A stretch of DNA of 64,000 nt from Anderseniella sp963759095 (GTDB lineage Bacteria; Pseudomonadota; Alphaproteobacteria; Rhizobiales; Aestuariivirgaceae). The notes beneath the pieces are model-generated. The model saw only the letters and a program-made list of their open reading frames with translations, did no database searches and was not told the DNA's origin. Shown here piece by piece: positions 16,847 through 25,626 of the stretch. A program made the translations under genes and the position numbers. The DNA is taken from the NCBI GenBank assembly GCA_963759095.1, contig CAVWYF010000052.1, positions 4,870 through 68,869 on the forward strand, read 5' to 3'. How positions within the stretch are numbered: position 1 is the first letter of the stretch; every line of letters starts with the position of its first letter.

Positions 16847-18747
16847 GCGGGCTTCAGTCGTCCGGTGTTTTCCAGGTGTTCGACAATCTCGCCTGCGGTT
16901 GTCTCAGGTGATTTTTCGGCCGTGTTGATGATGATTTCCGCGTTTTCCGGCTCTTCATAATCGCTGTCGATACCGGTGAAGTTCTTGATCTCGCCGGCAC
17001 GGGCCTTGGCGTACAGTCCCTTCACATCGCGCGTTTCACAAACCTCAAGCGGCGTGTCGACATGGACTTCGATAAATTCACCTGCCTCCAGCATGTCGCG
17101 CGCCATGCGGCGTTCGGCGCGGAACGGCGAGATGAATGACACCAGCACGATCAGGCCGGCATCCGCCATCAGTTTTGAAACCTCGGAGACGCGGCGGATG
17201 TTTTCAACCCGGTCAGCATCGGTGAACCCCAAGTCGTGGTTGAGGCCATGGCGTACGTTATCGCCATCGAGAAGGTAAGTGTGATGGCCCATGGCAGTGA
17301 GGCGTTTTTCGACAATATTGGCAACGGTCGACTTGCCGGAGCCTGACAACCCGGTGAACCACAGCACCGTCGACTGCTGGTTCTTGGTGGCCGCACGAGT
17401 GCCCTTGTTGATATCAAGCGCCTGCCAGTGAATGTTGCTGGCCCGTCTCAGGGCAAAGTTGATCAATCCGAGACCGACCGTTATGTTGCTGATACGGTCA
17501 ATGATGATGAAGCCGCCAAGGTCCCGGTTGTCGGTATAGGCGGTAAATGGCAACGGCTCATCAAGGCTGATATTGCACATGCCGATCTGGTTGAGTTCCA
17601 GTGTCTTTGCCGCGGTGTGCTCCAGTGTGTTGACGTTGACCTCGTATTTGGGCTGAGCGAGTTGCGCCGGCACTGTACGCGCGCCCAGTTTTACCAGATA
17701 AGGTCTGCCCGGCAGCATCGGCTCATCGCCCATCCACAATATCTGGGCTTCAAACTGATCGGCAACCTCTACCGGGGCATCGGCGGAGCAAATGACATTG
17801 CCGCGGCTGGCGTCTATTTCGTCAGCGAGCGTCAACATGATTGCCTGGCCTGATTGCGCATGGTCCATATCGCCGTCGTGGGTAACGATGCGGGCAATGG
17901 TACTTTCACGTGCCGATGGCAGCACTTTCACCTTGTCGCCTGGCTTCAGTGTGCCGGAGACCAGCGTACCGGCAAAACCCCGGAACGTGCGATCAGGCCG
18001 GCACACCCACTGGACCGGCAGTCGGGCGGGCTGGTCATGGTCATGTTGCAACATATCGACGGTTTCGAGATGCTGCAGCAGATACGGACCGTCATACCAG
18101 TGTGTTTCAGGATCCTTTTCCGTGACATTGCTGCCGGTCAGTGCCGACATGGGAATGCAGGTCACATCACCTGCGCCAATCTCCCTGGCAAATGCGAGAA
18201 AGTCTTTTTCGATGGCGCGATAGGTGGCTTCGTCATTGTCCACCAGGTCCATCTTGTTGACCGCCAGCACCAGTTGCCGGATGCCGAGCAGTGTGACGAT
18301 ATAGGCATGACGCCGGGTCTGGGTCAGAATGCCCTTGGTCGCGTCCACCAGCAGCACCGCCAGATCAGCGGTCGACGCGCCGGTGGCCATATTGCGGGTA
18401 TACTGTTCATGGCCCGGCGTGTCGGCCACGATGAACTTGCGCTTTGGCGTGGTGAAGGCGCGGTAGGCGACATCAATGGTGATGCCCTGTTCGCGCTCGG
18501 CGGCAAGGCCGTCAACCAGTAGTGCAAAATCGATATTGCCGCCTTGTGTACCGACGCGTTTCGAGTCTGCTTCAAGGGCTGACAACTGATCGTCAAAAAT
18601 CAGTTTCGATTCATACAGCAACCTGCCGATCAGGGTGGACTTGCCGTCATCCACCGATCCGCAGGTGATGAAGCGCAACATGTCCTTGGCGGACTGTTCT
18701 GCCAGGTAGGCTTCGATGTTGCCGGCGTCAAGATCAGGGGTCTGCAT
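16843..18747 (-). CDS. cysNC: Bifunctional sulfate adenylyltransferase subunit 1 / adenylylsulfate kinase
   Basis: 634 residues. The N-terminal ~440 residues form the CysN GTPase: CGSVDDGKSTLIGRLLYES (G1), DTPGHEQYTRNMATGAS (G3) and NKMDL (G4), then translation-factor-like beta barrels. A linker leads to the CysC kinase with P-loop GLSGSGKSTVAN, DGDNVRHGLNHDLGF and the APS-binding region after it. The fused CysN-CysC (NodQ-like) makes APS with CysD and then PAPS. CysD lies directly upstream with a one-base stop/start overlap. Confidence 0.95.
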   Translation of the reverse strand: MQTPDLDAGNIEAYLAEQSAKDMLRFITCGSVDDGKSTLIGRLLYESKLIFDDQLSALEADSKRVGTQGGNIDFALLVDGLAAEREQGITIDVAYRAFTTPKRKFIVADTPGHEQYTRNMATGASTADLAVLLVDATKGILTQTRRHAYIVTLLGIRQLVLAVNKMDLVDNDEATYRAIEKDFLAFAREIGAGDVTCIPMSALTGSNVTEKDPETHWYDGPYLLQHLETVDMLQHDHDQPARLPVQWVCRPDRTFRGFAGTLVSGTLKPGDKVKVLPSARESTIARIVTHDGDMDHAQSGQAIMLTLADEIDASRGNVICSADAPVEVADQFEAQILWMGDEPMLPGRPYLVKLGARTVPAQLAQPKYEVNVNTLEHTAAKTLELNQIGMCNISLDEPLPFTAYTDNRDLGGFIIIDRISNITVGLGLINFALRRASNIHWQALDINKGTRAATKNQQSTVLWFTGLSGSGKSTVANIVEKRLTAMGHHTYLLDGDNVRHGLNHDLGFTDADRVENIRRVSEVSKLMADAGLIVLVSFISPFRAERRMARDMLEAGEFIEVHVDTPLEVCETRDVKGLYAKARAGEIKNFTGIDSDYEEPENAEIIINTAEKSPETTAGEIVEHLENTGRLKPA

Positions 18748-19658
18748 CAGAAATACCCCTCCTGTTTTTTCTTTTCCATCGATGCGGACTGGTCGTGGTC
18801 GATAACCCGGCCGGCGCGTTCAGACGTGGTGGTGACCAGCATTTCGGCAATGATCTCTTCCAGCGTTGCAGCGCTGCTTTCGGTGGCACCGGTCAGCGGA
18901 TAGCAGCCAAGCGTGCGGAACCGCACCATCTGCATTTCAGGCGTCTCGCCGTCGTTCAGCGGCATGCGGTCATCATCGACCATGATCAGGTCGGCCCCGC
19001 GTTTCACCACCGGTCTCTGCGCGGCAAAATACAATGGCACAATGGGAATGTTTTCATCACGGATGTATTGCCAGATATCCAGCTCGGTCCAGTTGGACAG
19101 CGGGAAGACGCGCATGGACTCGCCCTTGTTGATACGGGCGTTGTAGGTGCGCCAAAGCTCCGGGCGCTGGTTCTTCGGGTCCCAGCGATGCTGCGCATTG
19201 CGGAACGAGAATATCCGCTCCTTGGCGCGGGATTTTTCTTCATCGCGGCGAGCGCCGCCGAACGCGGCATCAAAGCCGTACTTGTCGAGAGCCTGTTTGA
19301 GGGCGTCGGTTTTCATGACCTCGGTATGCCGGGCCGACCCGGCGGTAAACGGGTTGATATTGGCCTCGACACCTTCCTGATTGATATGAACGAGGAGATC
19401 CAGGCCAAGCCGGCTCACGGTCTCGTCGCGAAATTCGATCATCTCGCGAAATTTCCACGTAGTGTCCACATGTAAGAGCGGGAAGGGTGGTTTGGCCGGG
19501 TAAAACGCCTTCATGGCCAGATGCAGCATGACGGCAGAGTCCTTGCCGACGGAATACAGCATCACCGGCTTTTCACACTGCGCTGCCACTTCGCGCATGA
19601 TGTGAATGCTTTCAGCTTCCAGTTGTTGCAGATGACTTGGTTTGGAAAATTGGGTCAT
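18747..19658 (-). CDS. cysD: Sulfate adenylyltransferase subunit 2
   Basis: 303 residues, the same length as E. coli CysD. The PP-loop for ATP is LYSVGKDSAVML near residue 36, followed by HVDTTWKFREMIEFRDE and the conserved FGGARRDEEKSRAKERIFS and LSNWTELDIWQYI. It forms the ATP sulfurylase heterodimer with CysN and catalyses formation of APS from sulfate and ATP. First gene of the cysD-cysNC-OCD operon. The 184-bp gap to the divergent methyltransferase should hold both promoters; no clear operator was recognised there. Confidence 0.95.
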   Translation of the reverse strand: MTQFSKPSHLQQLEAESIHIMREVAAQCEKPVMLYSVGKDSAVMLHLAMKAFYPAKPPFPLLHVDTTWKFREMIEFRDETVSRLGLDLLVHINQEGVEANINPFTAGSARHTEVMKTDALKQALDKYGFDAAFGGARRDEEKSRAKERIFSFRNAQHRWDPKNQRPELWRTYNARINKGESMRVFPLSNWTELDIWQYIRDENIPIVPLYFAAQRPVVKRGADLIMVDDDRMPLNDGETPEMQMVRFRTLGCYPLTGATESSAATLEEIIAEMLVTTTSERAGRVIDHDQSASMEKKKQEGYF

Positions 19659-19842
19659 TCGGCTCTCGGGAAAATCAGGTTAGCCACGCTTAAGTGCTGG
19701 TTTCATCTTGGTTTGGAGAAATTGTCAATCATTGTCCTGCAATGCCAAGAATTTGTCCTCACTGGTCATGTTGGCGATGTGGTGCGGGCCTAGCGTTCAA
19801 GAGGCAAACAACGACCCTGTTTGTCAGCCAGAGGACGCTATC

Positions 19843-21387
19843 ATGTCAGCACGCGAAGGTGGAAGACGCAGAGCGAGGGGTGGCAACCGGCCGGACCGGT
19901 CTTCGGGACAATTGCCGGACCCGATCGGGGTGTTCCGCAATCCGTTGCCACCTGTCGAGCTGCTTGGCCAGGATGACCTCAACCGGCTGATCGATGCAGC
20001 ATTCAGGGTATTGCAGGAATCCGGCCTGGAGTTCTTGTCTGCCAGATGCCTGGACATTCTTGAAAAGAACGGCTGCAAGGTCGATTACGAGACCGGGGTG
20101 GCACGGATGGATCGTGCCACGGTCGAGCACTTTGTGGCGCTGGCACCTGAAACCTTCGCTGTGCATGGCCGTAACCCGGAGCGCAATACGGTCATGGGCG
20201 GCAACTACATCAACTTCAACACTGTCGGCTCACCGCCCAACATAAATGATCTTGATGATGGTCGGCGTCCGGGCACGTACAAGGCGCTGGTCGATCTGGT
20301 GAAGCTGAACCATGCACTTGGCGTGTGCCACACCATGGGCGGCTCCATTGTCGAGCCGATGGACCTGCCGGTGCCGACCCGGCATCTGGACAATGCCTAT
20401 GCCATTTTGAAATACACCGACCGGTCGGCTTTTGTGCGTACCGTGTCGGAGTTCCGGGCGCGCGACGCCATCGAGATGGTGGCCATTGCGCGCGGTGTCA
20501 GTCTTGAACAACTGAAGACGGAATGCTCGCTGTTGACGTCGTTTAATGTCAACAGCCCGCGCAGGGTGGACGAGGAACTGCTCGAAGGCCTTTTATGTTT
20601 CGGCGAATATGGCCAGGCTGTCGCGGTGACGCCGTTCACGCTGGCAGGTGCCATGAGCCCGGTGACGATTGCCGGTGCACTGGTACAGCAGAGCGCAGAA
20701 GCGCTGGCGGTGATTGCGCTGGCGCAGATGGCCAACCCGGGCGCGCCTGTGCTGTTTGGCGGGTTTACCTCCAATGTGGACATGAAATCCGGCGCCCCGG
20801 CATTCGGCACACCGGAATATGTCAAGGCGGTGCTGATCGGCGGCCAGATTGCGCGTTATTTCAAACTGCCGTACCGGTCTTCAAACGTGAACGCGTCAAA
20901 CTGCGTGGATGCACAATCAACCTATGAGACGGCCATGTCCCTGTGGGCGGTGATCATGGGCCATGCCAATATTGTGCATCACGGCCTCGGCTGGCTGGAA
21001 GGCGGCCTGTCGGCCTCCATGGAGAAGTGCGTGATCGACGCTGAAATGATCCGGCAATGGGTCGCTTCACTCGCACCACTGGATATGAGCGATGACGCAC
21101 TGGGTGTTGACGCCATTGCCGGTGTCGAGCCGGGCGGGCATTTCTTTGGTGAGCCGCACACGCTGGCGCGCTTTGAAACAGCGTTTTACCAGCCGATGGT
21201 GTCTGACTGGAGCAATTTCGAGAACTGGGAGGAAGCCGGTTCGAAAACCGCCACCGAACGGGCCAATGTTGTCTGGAAACAGATGCTGGAGGCCTATGAA
21301 GAACCACCCATGGACGAGGCGGTGGATGAGGCTCTGAAAGATTACATGAACCGCCGCAAGCATGAGTTGAAGGATGTTCAGCCCTAG
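19843..21387 (+). CDS. Trimethylamine methyltransferase (MttB) family protein, non-pyrrolysine type
   Basis: 514 residues from the ATG at 19843, preceded by GAGGA at 8 nt; the open frame runs upstream without a ribosome site. It follows the MttB TIM-barrel family along its length: VLQESGLEFLSARCLDILEKNG, NTVGSPPNI, TMGGSIVEPMDLP, LFGGFTSNVDMKSGAPAFGTPEY and GGLSASMEKCVIDAEM. There is no in-frame amber codon, so it belongs to the Pyl-free group, of which MtgB demethylates glycine betaine onto a corrinoid protein. No corrinoid protein gene is nearby. The stop TAG coincides with the left end of an inverted-repeat-bounded segment. Confidence 0.8.
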   Translation: MSAREGGRRRARGGNRPDRSSGQLPDPIGVFRNPLPPVELLGQDDLNRLIDAAFRVLQESGLEFLSARCLDILEKNGCKVDYETGVARMDRATVEHFVALAPETFAVHGRNPERNTVMGGNYINFNTVGSPPNINDLDDGRRPGTYKALVDLVKLNHALGVCHTMGGSIVEPMDLPVPTRHLDNAYAILKYTDRSAFVRTVSEFRARDAIEMVAIARGVSLEQLKTECSLLTSFNVNSPRRVDEELLEGLLCFGEYGQAVAVTPFTLAGAMSPVTIAGALVQQSAEALAVIALAQMANPGAPVLFGGFTSNVDMKSGAPAFGTPEYVKAVLIGGQIARYFKLPYRSSNVNASNCVDAQSTYETAMSLWAVIMGHANIVHHGLGWLEGGLSASMEKCVIDAEMIRQWVASLAPLDMSDDALGVDAIAGVEPGGHFFGEPHTLARFETAFYQPMVSDWSNFENWEEAGSKTATERANVVWKQMLEAYEEPPMDEAVDEALKDYMNRRKHELKDVQP

Positions 21388-21490
21388 GGTCAGGACCCAT
21401 TAAGTCGTAAACTTTACAAGGGCTGCTTCGAGCCCTTAGCGGACCTCTGCTGCTGCAGTTTCAAAGTCGGCTCTGTGCCAAAAGGAGGCG

Positions 21491-22390
21491 TCAACAATTC
21501 CAGATACGCCCATGAGTTGCGACCGCAATCGAGTCAACCATACCACCGATTCGGCACTTGCCACTTAGAGCGAAACCCTCAAGGGCTGGATCGCCGCCGG
21601 ACGCCTCGAAGCAGGCACGGTCGAATAGTGACTTTGATAGTACTATGGCAGATTCGGGATCATGGGCCATCGCTTCCAGACGATTGGCAATATTGACACA
21701 CTCGCCGATCACAGCGAACTCGGTCGTGTGAACACCAATGCTACCGAATATCACTTCGCCATAATGAGCGCCGATTTCGATCTGAAGCGGTGGCATGTCA
21801 GCTCGACCACGTTCGATATTCCACTCCTTCACTGCCACAAGCATGCTACGCGCGCAGCGGACTGCATCAAGTGCAATGCTAGGCTTGGGGCTTTGTGCGC
21901 CAAATGTCGCCATTGCGCCATCACCGAGGAACTTTTCAAGTGTCCCATTGTGGGTTTCTACAGAACGCTCGATAAGAGCGAAAAATGCCTGCAATGTCGC
22001 TATGGCCTCGGATTGTGAAACTGAGGTTAAAAATCCGGTGAAGCCGACAATATCTACAAAGAGCACGGCGATGGTTGCTGTCTGAGTGTGGGCACCCTGC
22101 AGGCCTAATGTAGACTGCTCATGGATTACATTGGCCGGAAAGTATTGGGAGAGCTTTTTAGGTTCTTGCACCCTATCAGTGAAGCTTGCCTGTGGGCATT
22201 CCGACGATCTTTTGTCCAGCTCTGCACCACCATGAATAATCAATTTGGACTCGCGTAAAGATGCGAGCGAATGTGCAAATGCTAGCGCATTCTTGCGGCG
22301 TCGAAATACACGATCCGTGCCGTAAGTTTCACAAGTGACCCGCCAAAACCCGATGGCCATCTGTTCAAGTTGAATGTCAAATTCTGGCAT
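21491..22390 (-). CDS. Class III adenylate/guanylate cyclase with N-terminal DUF2188-like domain
   Basis: 299 residues from the ATG at 22390, chosen because GGAG lies 7 nt upstream; the frame stays open to 22618. Residues 10-60 (GFWRVTCETYGTDRVF, then ALAFAHSLASLRESKLIIHG) resemble DUF2188. Residues 105-285 are a class III cyclase: metal Asp in FVDIVGFT, second Asp in FLGDGAMATFG, and the transition-state Asn/Arg in VIGECVNIANRLE. All key residues appear intact, so it should make cAMP from ATP. It lies alone inside a segment bounded by inverted repeats, and its base and codon usage is poorer in GC than the neighbours, suggesting transfer. Confidence 0.8.
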   Translation of the reverse strand: MPEFDIQLEQMAIGFWRVTCETYGTDRVFRRRKNALAFAHSLASLRESKLIIHGGAELDKRSSECPQASFTDRVQEPKKLSQYFPANVIHEQSTLGLQGAHTQTATIAVLFVDIVGFTGFLTSVSQSEAIATLQAFFALIERSVETHNGTLEKFLGDGAMATFGAQSPKPSIALDAVRCARSMLVAVKEWNIERGRADMPPLQIEIGAHYGEVIFGSIGVHTTEFAVIGECVNIANRLEAMAHDPESAIVLSKSLFDRACFEASGGDPALEGFALSGKCRIGGMVDSIAVATHGRIWNC

Positions 22391-22835
22391 TTCGTTACTC
22401 CACTCACCAATTAAGCAGAGAAAGCTCAGCCACTTTCCATCTCGGGAAGCTGCCGTTCCGGTAGAGGTTGACCCGACAAACACAGAAAACGGAAGCGAAT
22501 TTGTAAGCTGTATGACAAGCTTCAGTTGAAGAAATGCTCGACCGTCAAACCACGCCGAAGAGACGCATCTACTTGTTTCCCGCCGCCATTTTGTACGTGC
22601 CGGACACCTGTTCAGCAATTCCCGATGCCCGGGGGCGTTTACCTGGTGCGGCCTCTAAAAGACATGACAGACCCCACACGATGAATATCGTACCGATATG
22701 CCGTTAAGTCAACTTAAATTGGTATTTAGGCAAGTTTGCAAGTAATCTGCCACCAGAGAATAATAGGAAGCACGGAGTCCGTTTGGGGTCAGGAATGGAC
22801 ATCTCACCTACTCATTTCAACGGCAGCTTTGTCCG

Positions 22836-23053
22836 TATTCTGTTGAAAAACTCCCCATTTGCCTTTGGTCCAAAAATTTCCGCCTCATAGAGATGGTTTT
22901 GGAAATTTTGGTCGAGGGGGTAGCAGACTTTCGATTATCGCGACCCTTAAGCGCCTGTGAGTAGGGGCGAGCAAATTTGGCGGCGGTTTTCGGTATTTTG
23001 CTCCGGTAGCGAAAATATTAGACACCGCGGTTTTGGAGTTTTTCAACAGAATA
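22836..23053. mobile_element. 218-bp palindromic (MITE-like) element
   Basis: Bounded by perfect 19-bp inverted repeats TATTCTGTTGAAAAACTCC (22836-22854) and its complement (23035-23053). If the outer TA is the target duplication, the element proper runs 22838-23051. Two weaker internal inverted repeats are visible: CCAAAAATTTCC against GGAAATTTTGG (22870-22911), and a GGCGGT/ACCGC pair with TATTTTGC/GCGAAAATA inside (about 22980-23030). No coding frame. The architecture resembles the 268-bp element at 28015. The rest of the 22391-23304 gap shows no gene I can support. Confidence 0.6.
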
Positions 23054-23304
23054 TCCGCTTTGTTGCCGTTCATCAACAGTCGGACTAATGGGTCCTGGCC
23101 CTAAGTTGTAATCTGGCCTGCAGGAGTGACACTTGCGCGTTCAGCAGGTTGCAATGATGCAATTGCATCACCTGTGCCCATGATGATGGCTTCACAGGTG
23201 CGGTGCTGAGGCGAATGGCCTCTGCCACGCCGTCCGGTGTGCCGCCGGACCCTGCTCGCCGCAGAGCATGGCCGCGCAGTCATCGTTCAAGTTCAACCCT
23301 GCCC

Positions 23305-24009
23305 TCATGAGGCGAGTTTCAGCATCCCGCCGATCAGTGCAAGCGTCTCATCGTGATCACCGGTGACAAACTCGGCACCATGGTCCGTCAGGCGCTGGCG
23401 GCGGTCGGGGTGCACATGAAAGCCGATGAAATGTGTGCCGTTTTTCCGACCCGCTTCAAGATCGTTCAGATTATCGCCGATATAGACGACACGGTCGGCG
23501 GGCAGCGCCAGGTCCGAGATTACGCGGGCAAGCACTTCGTGCTTGTGGCCGCTCTTGTCGGCTGTGCCGGGATAGGCGCTCAATTCGTCCCATAGCCCGG
23601 CCTGGCGAAGACGGATTTCCGCTGCACACCTCAGATTTGCTGTTGCAATGCCAAGCGCCAGCCCCGGCGCGGCGGCAAGTGCACCGACAATGTCATGCGC
23701 CTTTGCAACAATACTGACTTCAAGCCTGCCGCTGGCGAAGCCGTCCCTCAACTCCGCATCATAGGCTTCGACAAATTCGTCGTAGTGGGAGCGCTCAAAC
23801 CGGTCGCCAAGGTGTTCGCTCAGCACCTGGTGAATGATGTCGTGATCGTTGCGGACCCGGTAGCTGTCCCAATCACGGGACAGACCGGTAATGCCAAACA
23901 CCTGTTCCAGAGGTGCGAAGAAGGCATCCTCTTCGGGTTTTTTTAAATGCAGGAGCGGGCCATCCACGTCAAAAACAACCGCGCAGTTGTGGGCTACAGT
24001 CAACTCCAT
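23305..24009 (-). CDS. HAD-family hydrolase (phosphatase-like)
   Basis: 234 residues from the ATG at 24009, which shares one base with the upstream decarboxylase stop (TGATG). HAD motif I is VVFDVDGPLLHL, motif II GIATANL, the Lys of motif III lies around DKSGHKHEV, and motif IV is YIGDNLNDLEAG. The cap is inserted between motifs I and II, as in Gph-like phosphatases. It is the third gene of the dauA-aruI operon, so it probably acts in or beside arginine catabolism; no known step of that pathway needs a phosphatase, and it may be a housecleaning enzyme. Confidence 0.8.
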   Translation of the reverse strand: MELTVAHNCAVVFDVDGPLLHLKKPEEDAFFAPLEQVFGITGLSRDWDSYRVRNDHDIIHQVLSEHLGDRFERSHYDEFVEAYDAELRDGFASGRLEVSIVAKAHDIVGALAAAPGLALGIATANLRCAAEIRLRQAGLWDELSAYPGTADKSGHKHEVLARVISDLALPADRVVYIGDNLNDLEAGRKNGTHFIGFHVHPDRRQRLTDHGAEFVTGDHDETLALIGGMLKLAS

Positions 24010-25607
24010 CAACCCTTCACGATTGCAGGACGTACTTCGATCACCACCGGTCGTTCTGCAGCCAGGCCGGTCTTGATGGCTGATGACAACTCATCCAGCG
24101 TCTGTGGCCTGATCGCGTCACAGTTGTAGGCTTTGGCCAATGCAGCGAAATCCGGATTGATCAGGGTGACGGCGTTGGGCTGGATACCCTTGTGGACCAT
24201 GTCATCGCGGATCTGCCCCAGCGCATCATTGTTCCACAACAGGACAATCAACGGTTTGGCCAGTTCTGCGGCGGTGCCCAGTTCATTGATGGTGTATTGC
24301 ACGCCATAGTCTCCGGCCATGGCAACCACGGGCCGGTCAGGACAGGCGACACGGGCACCGATAGCCGCAGGCAGCGCATAGCCGAGGGTGCCGAAACCGG
24401 CTGGATGCAGGTAGCAGTCAGGCTGTGAAAACCTCAACACTTCATTGGCGGCATAGGCGATCTGTGTCATGTCGGACGCAATAATGGTGTCGGCCGGCAG
24501 GGCTGCGCGAACCGTGTCCAGCACCGTGGTGATGGTCTCGCGCAGATCGTCGTGACTGTCAGCACATGCAATCCGCAGTGTCTTGACCTGTTCGGCGCGG
24601 GTGGTGGTTTTATCATCATCCGGCAGACCGGCAGAGATGGCAGACAGGGTAGCGGTTGCATCGCCGGTGATCGGCAGGTCAGCCGGATAGGGCCGGGCCA
24701 GCGAGGCAGGATCAATGTCCACCCTTATCAGGCCCGTCGTGATGTCGAAAGTCTGGTACCACAGATCCGTTTCCGACAGTTCCGTGCCAACCGCCAGAAT
24801 GGCATCAGCGGCCATGATGATTTTGGTGGCCAGGGGATTTGGCAGCAACGAGCCCGCCAGCAATGGATGGTCGTCCGGTATAGTGCCTTTTGCGGCGATG
24901 GTGGTGAAGATCACAGCACCGGTTTTTTCAGCCACTTCAGCGGCGGCGCTACCTGCATGACGGGCGCCGCCGCCCAGTATGATGACCGGCCTGGTTGCGG
25001 CCGACAATCTGGCAACAGCATCCGCGATCTGGTCCGGCGTGGCCTGCGGTTTCGACGCCAGTGCGCGCGGCATCCAGCCATCACCGGCAGGCTGCTTGAG
25101 CACGTCGAGCGGGATTTCAAGATAGACCGGCCGGGGTCTTGCCGAAGCAAAAAGCGAAAACGCTTCGGCAATCCGGTCCTGAACGTCCCTGGCTGAGTAA
25201 CAGGTGGCTGCAATCTGCGACACGGTTGCGGCTGCGTTGAGCTGTGAGCGCATTTCATGCAGCCTGCCGCGGCCCTGGCCCCAGTTCTTCACGTCCAGGG
25301 TCGATGAGATCACCAGCATCGGTACGGAGTCCGAATAGGCCTGGCCCATCGGGGTCATGATGTTGGTGAGGCCGGGACCGGTAATGGTGAAGCACACGCC
25401 GGGCTTGCCGGATGCACGGGCATAGCCGTCAGCCATGAAGCCGGCACCCTGCTCATGCCGGGTCAGGACGTGGGTGATGCCGGAGCGGGGCAAGGCCCGG
25501 TACATTTCAACATTGTGCACGCCGGGGATACCGAACACGTCGGTTACGCCATAGGCTTCCAGCAATCCAACCAGCGCTTCACCGACGCTTACGCCACCAT
25601 CACTCAT
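24009..25607 (-). CDS. aruI: Thiamine diphosphate-dependent 2-ketoarginine decarboxylase (5-guanidino-2-oxopentanoate decarboxylase)
   Basis: 532 residues from the ATG at 25607, with AAGGA 10 nt upstream; the frame extends into the preceding gene but that part is not coding. TPP-enzyme layout: N-terminal Pyr domain with the catalytic Glu in VLTRHEQGAGFMADGYAR, a central domain, and the PP domain with GFGTLGYALPAAIGA and the TPP/Mg motif MAGDYGVQYTINELGTA. The stretch SDSVPMLVISSTLDVKNWGQ is characteristic of AruI-like enzymes, which convert 2-ketoarginine to 4-guanidinobutyraldehyde. A D-arginine dehydrogenase gene lies directly upstream and supplies that substrate. Confidence 0.8.
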   Translation of the reverse strand: MSDGGVSVGEALVGLLEAYGVTDVFGIPGVHNVEMYRALPRSGITHVLTRHEQGAGFMADGYARASGKPGVCFTITGPGLTNIMTPMGQAYSDSVPMLVISSTLDVKNWGQGRGRLHEMRSQLNAAATVSQIAATCYSARDVQDRIAEAFSLFASARPRPVYLEIPLDVLKQPAGDGWMPRALASKPQATPDQIADAVARLSAATRPVIILGGGARHAGSAAAEVAEKTGAVIFTTIAAKGTIPDDHPLLAGSLLPNPLATKIIMAADAILAVGTELSETDLWYQTFDITTGLIRVDIDPASLARPYPADLPITGDATATLSAISAGLPDDDKTTTRAEQVKTLRIACADSHDDLRETITTVLDTVRAALPADTIIASDMTQIAYAANEVLRFSQPDCYLHPAGFGTLGYALPAAIGARVACPDRPVVAMAGDYGVQYTINELGTAAELAKPLIVLLWNNDALGQIRDDMVHKGIQPNAVTLINPDFAALAKAYNCDAIRPQTLDELSSAIKTGLAAERPVVIEVRPAIVKG

Positions 25608-25626
25608 CTTGAACTTTTCCTTTTGT

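Larger units (their letters stand above)
21385..23103. mobile_element. 1.7-kb segment bounded by 16-bp terminal inverted repeats and TA dinucleotides
   Basis: Left end GGGTCAGGACCCATTA (21387-21402) and right end, read on the other strand, GGGCCAGGACCCATTA (23086-23101): 15 of 16 identical. Each is flanked outside by TA (21385-21386, 23102-23103), as expected for a TA target duplication. Inside lie one adenylate cyclase gene and a nested palindromic element, but no transposase. Base composition looks lower in GC than the flanks. It could be a non-autonomous transposon carrying cargo, or two related short elements trapping a gene. Confidence 0.5.

Noticed and set aside
19659..19842. Possible riboswitch in front of cysD or the methyltransferase gene.
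   Set aside because: No SAM, glycine or cobalamin riboswitch core was recognised; only an ordinary divergent gap.
19843..21387. Possible pyrrolysine codon in the MttB-like gene.
   Set aside because: There is no in-frame amber inside; the only TAG is the final stop at the natural end of the protein.
23101..23283. 60-codon minus-strand frame between the inverted-repeat segment and the HAD gene.
   Set aside because: Arg-rich, no recognised family and no ribosome site; could be a decayed gene but this cannot be supported.
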